The position numbers and the translations under genes are program-made. A stretch of 64,000 bases of DNA. It comes from Sisyra terminalis. Its lineage: Eukaryota; Arthropoda; Insecta; Neuroptera; Sisyridae. This document shows positions 1 through 11,587 of the stretch, piece after piece (position 1 is the first letter of the stretch; every line of letters starts with the position of its first letter). The notes below the pieces were generated by a model that saw only the letters and a program-made list of their open reading frames with translations, searched no databases and was not told the DNA's origin. The stretch is taken from assembly GCA_958496175.1 (NCBI GenBank), contig OY292274.1:5146001-5210000 (forward strand), given 5' to 3'.

Positions 1-1
1 T

Positions 2-850
2 GACAATATGGTATCCGATCTGAACAAAATAAATCAGAAAATAAAATTTACTTCAGAACACGAACTAAATGGAACAATCAACTTTTTGGACACAACGATC
101 ATCAATGAAAATGGAAAGTTGTCATATAATATATACAGAAAACCAACAACAACAAACGCCACCATCCATAAAACATCATTTCACCCAAAAAACCAAAAAA
201 TGGCAGCTTACAACAGTCTAGTCTACAGAGCGATCAAGTTCCCTCTCAGCACCAAAGCTCGTGAAGAAGAAATTAAGATAATTAAGCATATAGCCATTAC
301 TAACGGATACGACAGTTCAATCGTAGACAAAATAATATCGAAATTTACTAAAAAATCCATTCTTCCAACTCCACAAAAAGAAAACAAAAAATATATAAAA
401 TCAGACTTCAATAATGTATTCAATTTTACAATCGCCAACTTCCTAAAGAAAAATAACTTCTATATCGCATATTCAATAAACAACAATATGATGAAAATTC
501 TCAAACCATTGGAGAACAACCAAATTACAACGGAAAATAAAACTGGAATATATAAAATTAAATGTGGTTCCTGTGAAAAATTCTACATTGGCCAAGCTGG
601 TAGATCTTTCACAACGAGATATAAGGAACATACACCCAAGAAACCTACTTCAACAACAACTTCAAATTTTACAAAACACCTTTATGACGAAAATCTTCAA
701 TGCTTAAATTTCGAAACAAATTTTATGCCTCTACATATATGCAAGTATGGATCACATATGAACACCCTAGAAGAATATGAAATATACAAAACACACAAAC
801 TAGATCCAAATAACATCCTTAACGACAAACTATATAAAACAAACAAGTAA
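2..850 (+). CDS. Penelope-like element, RT C-terminus plus GIY-YIG endonuclease (5' cut by window edge)
   Basis: The reading frame is already open at the window edge and runs to TAA at 848-850. The first residues match the segment that follows the YVDD reverse-transcriptase motif in the second copy at 15716-16755. The C-terminal half shows a GIY-YIG nuclease signature: GIYKIKCGSC, then FYIGQAGRSF and a downstream RYKEH. Penelope-like retroelements combine such an RT with a GIY-YIG endonuclease that nicks the target for priming. This part is undisrupted over 280 codons, so the copy could be fairly young. A hammerhead-like motif follows 34 bases after the stop. The RT catalytic core lies outside the window. 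Confidence 0.85.
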   Translation, partial: DNMVSDLNKINQKIKFTSEHELNGTINFLDTTIINENGKLSYNIYRKPTTTNATIHKTSFHPKNQKMAAYNSLVYRAIKFPLSTKAREEEIKIIKHIAITNGYDSSIVDKIISKFTKKSILPTPQKENKKYIKSDFNNVFNFTIANFLKKNNFYIAYSINNNMMKILKPLENNQITTENKTGIYKIKCGSCEKFYIGQAGRSFTTRYKEHTPKKPTSTTTSNFTKHLYDENLQCLNFETNFMPLHICKYGSHMNTLEEYEIYKTHKLDPNNILNDKLYKTNK

Positions 851-884
851 CCTATATGAAATTTGTTTAAAATTTACAGAATAA

Positions 885-933
885 TTATTACCTGATGATG
901 ACAGTCAAAAACTGTTGAAACGCGTCGTAATAA
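885..933 (+). ncRNA. Hammerhead-ribozyme-like motif in the Penelope 3' terminal region
   Basis: Seen directly: TTATTAC (885-891) pairs perfectly with GTAATAA (927-933) as stem I. CTGATGA at 892-898 is the conserved core. ACAGT (901-905) pairs with ACTGT (911-915) as stem II. GAAA lies at 917-920. ACGCGT, self-complementary, precedes a GTC ending at 926, the expected cleavage position. Penelope-like elements are known to carry small hammerheads that may act as dimers through a short stem III. Odd point: an extra TG and T at the base of stem II. The same arrangement recurs in the copy at 15723-15775. Confidence 0.6.
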
Positions 934-949
934 AGTAAAAAAAAATTAA

Positions 950-1478
950 TTGAGTCTCAAAGACATATATATATATATATTATTATTCATTAAACCCATT
1001 TGATCAAACTTATGATATATTTTACTTATAGCTGAACCATTTTTCAATCATGAAAAATGTGATATAAATTTCAAATGAATTGATATATGTTATATATATT
1101 GTATGTATTATATATATTGATATATATTTGCTTTTGAAATTTTAATGGAGCTTTTGATAATCCTAAATTACTTGAGTAAGTATAATGCTGGATATCTTTA
1201 TTACAAATGAGATATATATGCTTTTTTTAATGGTATCATGTGCGTAAAAAAATTTTGATGTTGATTTAATTTTTTTTTTCACTTTTTTTTGAAAAAAAGA
1301 AACTATTGTTATACGATTTTTGATGTTTAGAATTTTAAATAATGTCAAATGTTTAAGTGTTTACATAAAATTTTATAAAATGAATGAATAATGTATGATG
1401 ATAAAAATGAAATTAATAAGAACAACAGGGTTTTTTTCATTTAATACTCATTTCTGAGTGCATGCTCTCCTCCGAAAT
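950..1478. other. A+T-rich intergenic stretch with a TA microsatellite
   Basis: A (TA)n tract sits at about 966-983 and further TA-rich runs at 1081-1125. No gene or transposon end could be recognised between the Penelope tail and the LINE. Confidence 0.5.
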
Positions 1479-1621
1479 CCAATCCTCCACCTATCAAAGA
1501 ACAATTCCCAGACCATATTCTAAAAACTATTCAAGCAAAGCGAGCGGCGAGGCGCAGATGGCAACAAACCAGATATCCACCCGACAAGACGATATTTAAC
1601 AACCTTTCTAATTATTCCAAA

Positions 1622-3784
1622 CTAGCTGATCCCCGCGACTTCGTCTGCGTAACGTAGGTGTAGATTATATTTTCTTTTTAGATTTGCTGTTTGTAGTGGT
1701 ATATGTAAATTTATTTCTTTTTTTCTTTTACGAAAAACAAAGTCATACTTAAAAACACTATTTGGTCAACTTTAAAAATACACATTTAATAAACTGTTGC
1801 TTAGAATAAAATAGTTGTATATAATGATCAATTAATTTTCAAAAAATAATTATTAATATCTAAAAAGTACCTAAAAAAACCGTATACCTACGGTAGGTAT
1901 ATCTACCGTGAATCAATTAATCCGTAAATCAATCAGCATCTATACATAAATAAAAACTATCGTTAAGTTCCATAAAGTCAGTCATAATTATAACTTAAAA
2001 CAGTCAGAAGTTATCAAAACATTCGCCTAGATATTTAGAATATAAGTAAAAATCACATTTCATTGTCTCGACTCTCGAATGAACCCTTTTCTCGAAACTA
2101 TTTCACTAAGTACTAAACTACTGCGAAATTAAAATTTGTTCAATTGCACAAAACCCAGTTCCTCCATAATCAAGTATAACCATTGTATATCTATGCACTT
2201 ATTATTAAAATATCTGAATTTCAACTATTCGATATTCGCTCATTAATGTATTTATTTGTGAATACGTATTTCGGATTTTCAGGGTTACAATATGTGAAAG
2301 TCAAAAAACTTAATGCTCACTTATGAACTTAACCTTTTTCAGATGTATATATATATATTAGAGTTTAAATTTTTAAGCAGGTCCTACATTTTTGAATCTA
2401 ATAATAAACCAACATTTTTTTTATTTTAAACGATAAAACGTTTCGTCTATAACGTACATAATTTGATAATTAAATTTGAAATTTCGATTTGATGGATGTT
2501 ATGCCATACAAACTTTGCCACCATTTTTCACTTTTTTAGAGGAGGAATTATCAAAAACCCTTTAAAACTCTTATTATATATATGCATCGTATAAAAAAAA
2601 CATTTTCCAAATTTCGTCGACACAAATATGCTTTTATTTGGGAAATACAATGTAAAACGAAAAAAATTATGACCTTCTTTATTTTGATTATCATTACTAA
2701 AAAGCAATTCGATTTCGCACATTTAGACGTTGTACATACAAAATTGTTGGAAACAGGTAGAAAACGTGGAAGGAAATAAGAATAGAATATTTTATATATT
2801 TTCAAGAACAATAATTGATTTTCAATTTTTTCTGAATACCGAAGAGAAGTTAGTTTGGAAGATTTATATGTTGATTGATAATGAAATATATGACAAAAAA
2901 TTGCTCCCTTAATGTTTTTCAGCAGAATAAATAATTGCTCCAGGTCACAATCATTGGTTCATAAAAATTAGATTTTAAAAAGTTTGATTGTTGAAAAACA
3001 AACAAAAATTAAAAACCGCCTCTATGGTATTTGGTATAAGTACCTACTACCTAAACTTTCATACTAATTAAGTGAAATGACGTTATTTAAAATGCTGTAG
3101 TTAAAATTATATAACAAAAACAGAAACTTATTATTAATTAATTATTTATTTATTAATTACACTTAGTAAATTCAAAATTTCGATTGTTGAATAACTCTAC
3201 ATTTTCTCAAAAAAACTTAATCACCCCAATTCACTTTTTTAGGGTAGGAATTTTCCAAAAAAAATCTTTTCACATGCCTACTTCTTATAAGGAATACACC
3301 GAATATTAAAATTTCATCTGGCAGAGGAAATATATAATTACACGATTTTATGTATGCACGGTTTTAAAACGTATTTACCTTAAACTTTATTAATATAATT
3401 ATTTTTTTTACTACTACCGTTACTTTTTTCGTTAATATTTCCTTATTGAGCAACCCCTAAGGATTTATTTTCAACAATTTTGTAAAAAAAAAATAAAAAA
3501 AAAGGTTACTTTCGAACCCACGTCCTTTTTATTGTGAGCATTAGAATATCAGATACGTAAGCGAATGTGCTATTACCGTTTAATTCTATAGTGTTTATTA
3601 AGTATAAACACATTTACATTTCAAAAAGGCACATCCCACGGGAACGACGGGAACGGGGTAAAAAGTATCCTATGTCCTTCCCCTAGTTCTTAGCTACCTC
3701 CCTACTAATTTTAAGTCAAATTGGTTCAGCCGTTTTTGAGTTATAAATAGTGTAACTAACACGACTTTCTTTTATATATATAGA
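1622..3784 (-). mobile_element. Helitron-like element H1, non-autonomous, inserted in the LINE
   Basis: Read on the minus strand it starts TCTATATATATAAAAG and ends GGGGATCAGCTAG. A short hairpin (GAC-GAA-GTC) lies just upstream of the CTAG end. Helitrons typically have 5' TC and 3' CTRR ends, a subterminal 3' hairpin, and insert between A and T. Here the host bases are A (1621) and T (3785), and joining them restores the LINE reading frame. No Rep/helicase is encoded. The 3' two thirds are shared with copies at 7050-10223, 24794-27501 and 37381-38860. The 5' tip differs from that of the 24794 copy. A tRNA-like module lies at 3511-3572. Confidence 0.75.
3511..3572 (-). other. tRNA-like module in Helitron H1
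   Basis: On the minus strand a B-box-like GGGTTCGAA follows CGTATCTGAT and an A-box-like TAGCACATTCG. The order and spacing match the better-preserved copy at 25257-25335. Likely tRNA-derived; degraded here. Confidence 0.5.
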
Positions 3785-4232
3785 TATCTATCATCCTTAT
3801 CCTTTGAGGACAATTCGCTATGGCGGGCTACTAAAAAGGTTGTTGGTTTTCGTAGTGTCCCTTCTCCAATTCGTGGGGAAGACGGTAGCTGGGCCAGGAG
3901 TGACCATGAAAGGTCCGCAATATTTGTCGAATTACTTGGGAAAACCTTCACCCCTCATCCCGAAATCACTGATCCACACCATGAAATTTATGTAATGCAT
4001 TATCTCCAGAAATCTCTCCCTCTAGAATTACCCGAAAACTTCATAAGTCCTTCAGAAGTCAAATCCAATATAATCCGTACTCCAACAAAAAAAATCACCG
4101 GGCCATGATTTAATTACGGCCATAATTCTCTGCCATCTTCCTCGTAAAGCCATTATTTTTATTACTTCTATCTATAACTCAATTTTGAGAACATCCTACT
4201 ACCCTGTAAAATAAAAACATTCCACAATAATT

Positions 4233-4937
4233 ATGGTCCCTAAGCCGGGTAAGACAATAACAAATCCATCATCCTATAGGTCCATCAGCCTTCTTCCTTT
4301 ATTGTCAAAAATCTTTGAACGCCTTCTGCTGAAAAGAATCCTTCCCCATTTAGAATCCAAAAACATTATCCCATCTCATCAGTTTGGGTTTCGTTCTTCA
4401 CATTCAGCCACTCAACAATGCTTCAGAGTCGTGGACACAATATCGGCGGCGCTGGAAACAAAGGCCGTATGTATCGGGCCTTTCTTAGACGTGGCACAGG
4501 CTTTCGATCGTGTGTGGCACCCCGGTTTGTTATTCAAATTAAAACTTATTCTTCCATCCCAATACTTTCTTCTTCTCCAATCTTACCTTTTGGATCGTAA
4601 CTTCAGAGTGCGCAGTGGTGTCGATTATTCTCTTATAATTCTAATTAATGCAGGTGTCCCCCAAGGAAGTATCCTTGGTCCTATCCTATATAGCATATAC
4701 ACTGCTAACATTCCGACTCATCCACATACTTTCATATCCACCTACGCTGACGACACAGCTATCTTGGCCACGGATCTTAATTCTGAAAAAGCTTCCAGTA
4801 CAATGCAGCACCACCTTGACCTCGTTTCGAAATGGTGTCAGAAATGGAGAATTAAAATTAACGAAGACAAATGTGTAATCACTACATTTACACTTAGACG
4901 ATTGACTGACCCAATAATTTACATAGACCACAAATAA
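4233..4937 (+). pseudogene. Reverse transcriptase core of the jockey-like LINE
   Basis: This is the longest intact block of the LINE ORF2, 234 codons from MVPKPGK to the first stop. It holds the RT fingers and palm: the two aspartates of YADD, the motif A aspartate in FLDVAQAFDRVW, and PQGSILGP. RT of this clade copies its own mRNA at a nicked target. The frame resumes after the stop at 4935-4937, so a single nonsense change separates it from the C-terminal segment at 4938-5411. Inactive as it stands. Confidence 0.88.
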
Positions 4938-5906
4938 ATACCAACTGCTACTAACATACGATATTTAGGGTTTTACTTAGATAATCACCTTACATGGGCT
5001 ACCCACATAAAACAAAAAAGGCAAGAATTAAATAAACGATACGGACTACTACGTAAACTACTAGGACCGACTTCTACAATTAGCACAAAAAATAAACTGA
5101 CTATATACAAGGCATTGCTACAGCCTATTTGGACTTACGGAGCAGAACTGTGGGGTTCTGCCAAACCATCCACTATCCAACGCATCCAATCTCTACAATC
5201 AAAAGTACTCCGCCAAATCCTAAATTCTCCTTATTATGTAAAAACTGAGGTCATACATAACGACCTCGGAATTCCCTTTATTTCAAAATTAATCCAAAAC
5301 CGTTTTCAAAATTTCCACAATAATCTAGCCTACCACCCCAACCCCAATGCTCAAAGTCTTTCCTCCACACACCATCCCAGTAATCCTCCACGTCAATTAA
5401 AACGACGATGACCTCGGGACCTATTAAATAATAACATTTAATTTACAGTTCCAACATTGGTTGGTTCTTCCACACAGGTGACAAGTCGTAGCTGTGATCT
5501 GGCTACGGGCTGATCCTTTGGTCACAGTGGAATACCCCAATGCGAGCTCATTACTTATTGTATTCTTTGTATGTATATAGATAGTAATAAAAAAATTTTT
5601 GATAAATAAAAAAAAAAATTATGTTTGGAACTCAGTTCATCTTTTCATTGTAAGGGAACCTGGGGCGTAACTGGGTACCTAAGTCTTAGTTACAATTTAC
5701 GAGAAATTAAAGAATTAAAGAAACAATCTCATTGTTTTGTACTTTATATATTTATTTAATTCATTCTTTACAAATAAAAAAAGGTTTCATTGATTTAAGT
5801 TAATAATTGATATTAAAAATTTATTAGAAATTTCCCATTCTGCCCTATCCTCTGGGGCACAATGGAAAATGAGTCTGAGGCGCTATAGGATACTTGTTAT
5901 TGGCTT

Positions 5907-6060
5907 AGTTCGCAGATGAAGACACTGCCATCGTCGGGTTTAGCCCAACACATGCCAAATGTGCCCATTTTCGACAAATACTGCAGGAACACCAGCTTTC
6001 ATTAGATTTGGAGTTTAAATCCTGACAGTATAAGCAGATTACCTCTGCATCTTCCGACCT
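5907..6060 (+). pseudogene. Jockey-like RT fragment (motif C region)
   Basis: Translation gives FADEDTAIVGFSPTHAKCA followed by a helix-like segment. This corresponds to the RT YADD box and the region after it, with one inserted codon in the box. Short isolated remnant with no intact frame. Confidence 0.6.
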
Positions 6061-6411
6061 TTCTTATATATGGACTATCGGCTAGTTTTCCTTATATATG
6101 TACGCACTATTTGCTGATAAAATAAAAATGTCTATCTGAATGGGAAATACTATCTGAATGGTATATCCCATTTCGCCCCACCCATTGTGCCCCAAAGCAC
6201 CTTTCCCACAAGCACGACTATTATGGCAGGATATATTGGTTATATTTGAGTTATCACTAGGCTTTTAGTTAGTCAACAGTATGTTTTAACAAACATGTCA
6301 TGTTAATATTCAAACAAAGACTTTTGATAAAAATAAAAACAACTGCACTCTTTACTGGGGATAGCCACTTTTTATAATGCAGCAAAGTTAATTGAACATT
6401 GAGTATGATTT

Positions 6412-6860
6412 TCACGCGTTTTTGTCACCTGTAACAAGCGCTAATTCCATTTCCCATTCCATCCCGGTACCCCATTCCGCCCCGTGTTCCCATACATACA
6501 AATTTCTATCTGTTAGATAGCTTTCCAAAAGGTTGAGTACTTGGGTTGGCAAAATGTTTGCTAACTTATGCAATAGACCACGGTACCAGACGCGATCAAA
6601 TGCCTGCGAAACATCTAAAAACAATCCTGCACATATTTTTTTTTCCAATGCTTTATTTACATATACTGTGCTGCTCGAAATCCAAACTAGTGACTCAGTA
6701 TTATATTTTTCGCTATTAAATTGGATCGATCAGGTCTAATATAAGTTTCTTCAACAGCTTGGAAAGAACAGGTAGCAGACAAATCGGTCGATAGGATTCA
6801 ATGTCCGTGGCATTCTGTCCGGGTTTTGGTATCATGATCACTTTTTGTACTGACCTAGCC
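6412..6860 (-). pseudogene. Jockey-like RT fragment (motifs 0 to A)
   Basis: The minus strand encodes VIMIPKPGQNATDIESYRPI and LLPVLSKLLKKLIL in the upper part (about 6730-6850). Farther down comes LFLDVSQAFDRVWYRGLLHK (about 6560-6635), the RT motif A region. The middle is disrupted and the ORF runs out into unrelated codons at 6412. It may belong to the same LINE copy as the fragment at 5907-6060 after an inversion, but strand and order differ. Confidence 0.7.
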
Positions 6861-7053
6861 TCATGAGTAACTACTAAATAAGCTATTTAACTAACGAAAA
6901 CATTTAATTTTAAAACATACTGATAAAATCAATAAGTAATATCGTTGATGAAAATTTTTCGTTGATGAAAAAGGGTAGATATTAATGAAAATGTATGCAA
7001 TAAACATTTAAATATTTCAGAATTTTAAACTTGTTTTTTCAAATGTTATCTTA

Positions 7054-7934
7054 TCTATATATAAATTGACTATCTTGCCGTCCGTGCGTGCAGAATATAC
7101 GCATGCGCTCTGTTATCCCCACTTACGCATTCAAAACGTTGGTAGGGTTAAGTTGACACAGCGCACGGCATTCAAACATGCCCATTTGCTCAAACCGGCT
7201 ATTTACCAAATTTGTTATTATTTTTGTATTTTTTTCATAACTATTTACGTTTGTCAAAATATGATTACTCAAGCACATTAAATAATTATTTATGCACCCG
7301 ATGAAATAATAACCGAAAAAACCGAAAAAATAATGACCTTCTTTATATTAGTTAACATGACTAAAAAGCAATTCGATTTCGTACATTTGGATGTTGTACA
7401 TTCAAAATTGTTGGAAATAGGTGAAAAGCGTGGAAGTAAATTCGAATATTTTTTTTTCAATAACAATAATTGATTTTCAAGTTGTTCTAAATACCGAAAA
7501 AAGTTAGTATGGAAGATTTTATATTTGCATTGACAGTGAAATATATGGCAAAAAATTGCTACCTTAATGCTTTTCAGCCGAATGTATAATTACTCCAGAT
7601 CACAACCATTGATTCATAAAAACTAAATTTTAAAAAGTTTGATTGTTGAAAAACGAACCAAAATTTAAAATCGCCTATTTGGTATAAGTACTACATAAGT
7701 ATTAAACTTTCATAATAATTTAGTGAAATGATGTTATTTAAAAAGTTTTTATTAAAATGGTATTACAAAAAACACATATTTTATTTCTTAATATACATTT
7801 ATATAATTTTTTTATATTAACAACACTTTGATTATTAAATTTAAAATTTCGATTGTTGAAAAACTCTACATTATCTCATTAAACATTTTATTGAGATAGA
7901 ACCTTTAGTTGCGAATGCAACGGGCAACTACTAG
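7054..7934 (+). mobile_element. Helitron H3, 881 bp, complete ends
   Basis: Starts TCTATATATAAATTGAC right after an A (7053) and ends CTAG at 7931-7934 just before a T (7935). Upstream of the end is a perfect hairpin, GTTGC-GAAT-GCAAC, about ten bases before CTAG. These are the standard Helitron end features. The interior includes a block related to H1 near 2660-2780. No helicase encoded. Confidence 0.75.
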
Positions 7935-8373
7935 TAATATATAAAATTCTTACGTCTGTCTGTACATTTCGATTTTGAACCCAATTTTAGGATAAATATT
8001 TGTTTCAAAAGGCCTTAATTCCAAATTTGACATTTTTAAAATTTTTGTCTGTCTGTCTATGTGTCCAAATTTAAATATAGAACGTAACGACCGAATTTAA
8101 TGAAATTTGGTATTAAGATACAACACAACTTCCCACACATGTTAGGCTACTTATCATTCCTTAAAAATAATAAAAAAAGGTATTCCCTAGGAAACAAAAA
8201 ATTTTTATTTTAGACAGGCGAGTTATAAACCATTGGAAAGGTAATTAAAAGTAATCTGTAAAAATATTTTTAGTTGAACTGATAAAAAGCACAGTAAATT
8301 CATTTTAAAGTCTGAAATATTGCCTCTTTAAAATATAAACGTTTGTATATATATAACACATAGTTGATATTAA

Positions 8374-8440
8374 TAGCGTAATGGCTTACGTATCTGACAT
8401 TCTGAAGCTCTTAATTAAAAAGACGTGGATTCGAATCTTA
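8374..8440 (+). other. tRNA-like module in Helitron H2
   Basis: A-box-like TAGCGTAATGG at 8374-8384, then CGTATCTGACATTCTGA, then a B-box-like GGATTCGAATC at about 8427-8437. A T-rich run follows. Same arrangement as at 25257-25335. Confidence 0.6.
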
Positions 8441-10223
8441 CAATAAACTTTTATTTTTTTACAAAATTGATGTTAATAGACCCTTAGAGTTGCTCAAGAA
8501 GTAGGTATTTGATAAGATTACTTTTTTTTTTAAATTCGTACCATAAAAGAGTAAAAGAGGATGACTAAGTTTGTATGAGAAAATGTAGAGTTTATCAACA
8601 ATCGAAATTTTAAATTTAATAAGTCTAATTAATAAGTAAATAATTAAATAATAATAAGTTTCTGTTTTGGTTATATCATTTTAATAACAGTATTTTAAAA
8701 AACGTCATTTCACTTAATTAGCATAAAAGTTTATGTAGTAGGTCCTAATACCAAATACCAAAGAGGCGGTTATTTATATTTGTTTGTTTTTTAACAATCG
8801 TTCTTTATAAAATCTATTTTGTATGAACCAATGATTGTGATCCGAAGCAATTATATATTCTGTTGAAAAGCATTAAGGGAGCAATTTTTATCATATATTT
8901 CATTATCAATTAAAATGTTCAATCTTCCAATCTAACTTTTCTTCGGTATTTAAAAAAATTTGAAAACCAATAATTGTTATTGAAAATAAATAAAATATTC
9001 GAATTTACTATCGCACGCTTTCTATCTATTTCCAATAATTTTATATGTACATCGTCCAAATGTGCGAAATCGAATTGCTTTTTAGTCGTGATAATCGAAA
9101 TAAAGAAGGTCATAATTTTTTTCCTTTACATTGTATTTTCCAATATAAATGTTTATTTGTGTCGATAAAATTTGGAAAGTGTTTTTCTTATACGATGCAG
9201 ATATATAATAAGAAGGGTTTTTGATAATTCCTCCCCTAAAAGAGTGAATAATGGTAGCAACGTTTGGACGGCATAATATCTAATAAACAATCAAAATTTC
9301 AAATTTAATTATCAAGTTACTGTCAAAGACGAAGCGTATTTACCTTTTATTACAAAACAAAGTTGGTTTAATATTAGAAAAAAAAACTTTGGTTCTGCTA
9401 AAAATGTATACTCTGATCGATATATCTGAAAATGGTTAAGTTAAGTTTATAAGTGAGCATTAAGTTATTTGGCTTTCACATATTGTAAACCTGAAAATCC
9501 GAAATACGTGTTCACAAATAAATACATTAGTGAGCGAATATCGAGTAGCAAGAAATTCGGCGAACTAAAAGAAAATGGTTTAATTATATACTTAAAATTC
9601 AGATATTTTTATAATAAGTGTAGATTCATAATGATTATACTTGATTATGGAGGAACAGGATTTCGTGTAATTGAACAAATTTTAATTTCGCGGTAGTTTT
9701 ATACATGCAGTAGTGTAATAGTTTTGAGAAAAAGGATCATTTGAGAGTCGAGATAATGAAATGGGATTTCTACTAATATTCTAAATCTAGACCCTTTAGT
9801 TCTGTTATTTTGACGTGAGTGTTTTGATAACTTTTTACTGTTTTAAGTCATAACTAAGACCGAATTTATTGAATTTGACGATATTTTTAATTAATGTATA
9901 GAAACTGATTGATTTACGGAATATTTGGTTCACGGTAGGTATACCTACCGAAGGTATACGCAATTGAACATACTCTTTTTAGATATTTATAAATATTATT
10001 TGAAAATTAATTGATCATTACACACAAATATTTTGTTTTAAGCGACAGTTTATTAAATGTGTCTTTTTAAAGCCGACATAATAGTGTTTTTAAGTATGAT
10101 TATGTTTTTCGTAAATGAAATAAGAAAAATAAAAATGTTCATATACCACTACAAATAGCAAATCTAAAAAGAAAATATAATCTACACTTACGTTACGGAG
10201 ACGAAGTCGCTGGGATCAGCTAG

Positions 10224-11016
10224 TATTAAATATTTGTAATACCGTAAGGAAAAGATTAAAGCATTTGTATTTGTGGGACACATATATAAAACAGTGGGAG
10301 CACGGATTACTAATTCTACAGGGCGAGACCAGGATAATTAGGGAATAGCTGTATAGAGTGTTTGTTGCGAATAGAAAGAAATAAAATTCCGTTGAAAGTA
10401 TTTATTGTTTCTTATAATACAATTAATGCACCTGGTAGTCTTTCCCATAAACAAACAAAACTAGAAGTTTCGCTATATTTATTTTAAACAAGGTGGTAGG
10501 TATATTGGGTATATACTTTTGAAAATAGCCTACCGTTTAAGGGAAATACCTATTTGTGAGTTGAAGCATTTTTGATTATTGTATTAACTCTCATTTTTGT
10601 AAAAGATTCATTTGGCACTTTGCTTTAGTCTATTCCATCACAGATTATTTTAGTTTTACCAGTCCAAAACAACAATTTATATAACAAATAAAAAGACAAC
10701 TGGACAACCTATATTCTCTCTAATAAAATCTTTATCTTAATTGGTAAGTAGTCAATATACAAAAAAATATATTTATATTGACAACAGTATCTTTGTGTTC
10801 ACATTATCAAGATAATTAAGTTAACCAGTTCTTAAGTATTAAATACCTAACTTACACGATCAATGTTATTGGTGTGATATTTTGTATAAAATTGAGTTAA
10901 GCACATTCCAGCTTTTATGATTTAGTATCCATTTCATTTATATTGAATTAGTAGAGCAATGCATTTGTCGTTGAAAGTACCCTTGATTTTTTTAATACAG
11001 ATATAAACGATATTAG
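10224..11016. other. Unassigned A+T-rich sequence
   Basis: No open frame over 60 codons, no transposon ends and no RNA gene recognised between Helitron H2 and the hairpin at 11017. Confidence 0.5.
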
Positions 11017-11237
11017 TTATTTTCGATACATATCCGTAAAGTGAGGTTTTCTAGTAGGATGAAATTGATGCACGAGCTGAAGGGAATGATCATACACAAC
11101 GAGATCGAGTGCGCTGTGGCCGCCAGGCGAGTGGGGGTAGGCGCACGAGATCAAGTTGTGTATGATCAGCCCCTTTAGCAAGTGTCTCAATTTCGTCCTA
11201 CTAGGTACCTCACTTTAAGCATAAGTATCGAACAAAA
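11017..11237. repeat. Imperfect ~220-bp hairpin (MITE-like)
   Basis: The left arm from TCGATACATATC through TAAAGTGAGG, CTAGTAGGA and ATGATCATACACAAC is repeated in reverse complement on the right, ending at GTATCGA. Arms are about 95 bases around a G+C-rich loop (GGCCGCCAGGCGAGTGGGGG). Mismatches are scattered. It is strongly structured and much richer in G+C than its surroundings. Confidence 0.75.
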
Positions 11238-11587
11238 TTTTTTGTCACGACTGCTTCTAAAGTTCAACAGAAACAGATTGAGAAATTAATTATTGTTATT
11301 TATATATGAAAAATTTCAACTCTATAGTAAGAATAATTTATAGAAAAAATATGAATAAAAACAACATTTTAGTTGAAACTACAGTCTAAATAATTACCTA
11401 TATTAATTATTTCTTATCAAAGTTAATTTAGGTATCAATTTATTTTACTTTTGCGCACTGTTATTTACTTTTGCGCACGGTTTCTCTACCTTCGCGTACG
11501 CTTGCCACCACGATGAGAAAATGGCTCTTTACCCCCGCTACACAACGCACGAAAGTTCAACTTTAGAAGCAGCCGTTACAAAAAAAC
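11237..11587. repeat. Short TIR element with tandem GCGCAC phrases
   Basis: TTTTTTGTCACGACTGCTTC at about 11239-11258 and its inverted partner ending in GCAGCCGTTACAAAAAA at 11569-11586 form roughly 27-bp imperfect TIRs. Inside, TACTTTTGCGCAC is repeated twice at 11447-11479, with a diverged third copy. No coding capacity. Confidence 0.55.

Larger units (their letters stand above)
1479..5619 (+). mobile_element. Jockey-like non-LTR retrotransposon, 5'-truncated, split by a Helitron
   Basis: The first LINE segment (1479-1621) encodes the basic linker between endonuclease and RT, with a WQQTRYPPDKTIFNNLS stretch. The second (3785-5619) carries RT motifs IIMVPKPGK, SSYRSISLLPLLSK, FLDVAQAFDRVW (motif A), AGVPQGSILGP (motif B) and YADDTAIL (motif C). 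Next comes the C-terminal region with PIWTYGAELWGSA. Damage seen: a frameshift near 4105, a stop near 4207 just before MVPKPGK, and a stop at 4935-4937, after which the same frame continues to about 5410. The 3' UTR ends in an A-rich tail at 5605-5619. The 5' part (ORF1 and most of the endonuclease) is missing, as is usual for incomplete target-primed reverse transcription. Confidence 0.88.
5620..7049. other. LINE scraps in otherwise unassigned sequence
   Basis: Apart from the two RT fragments listed separately, this stretch holds short, recurring C-rich phrases (variants of CCCATTYYGCCCC at 5836-5868, 6166-6190 and 6446-6484). No host gene was recognised. Confidence 0.4.
7050..10223 (+). mobile_element. 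Helitron-like element H2 with a second Helitron in its 5' tip
   Basis: The 3' end is GGGATCAGCTAG at 10223, followed by T, with the GAC-GAA-GTC hairpin just upstream. The 5' tip (TCTTA at about 7049-7053, continued by TAATATATAAAATTCTTACG at 7935) is split by H3. The body is collinear with 24794-27501: a GTCTGTCTGT tract, a tRNA-like module, then a long A+T-rich region. It is non-autonomous; the ORFs inside are chance frames in repeated DNA. Confidence 0.7.
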
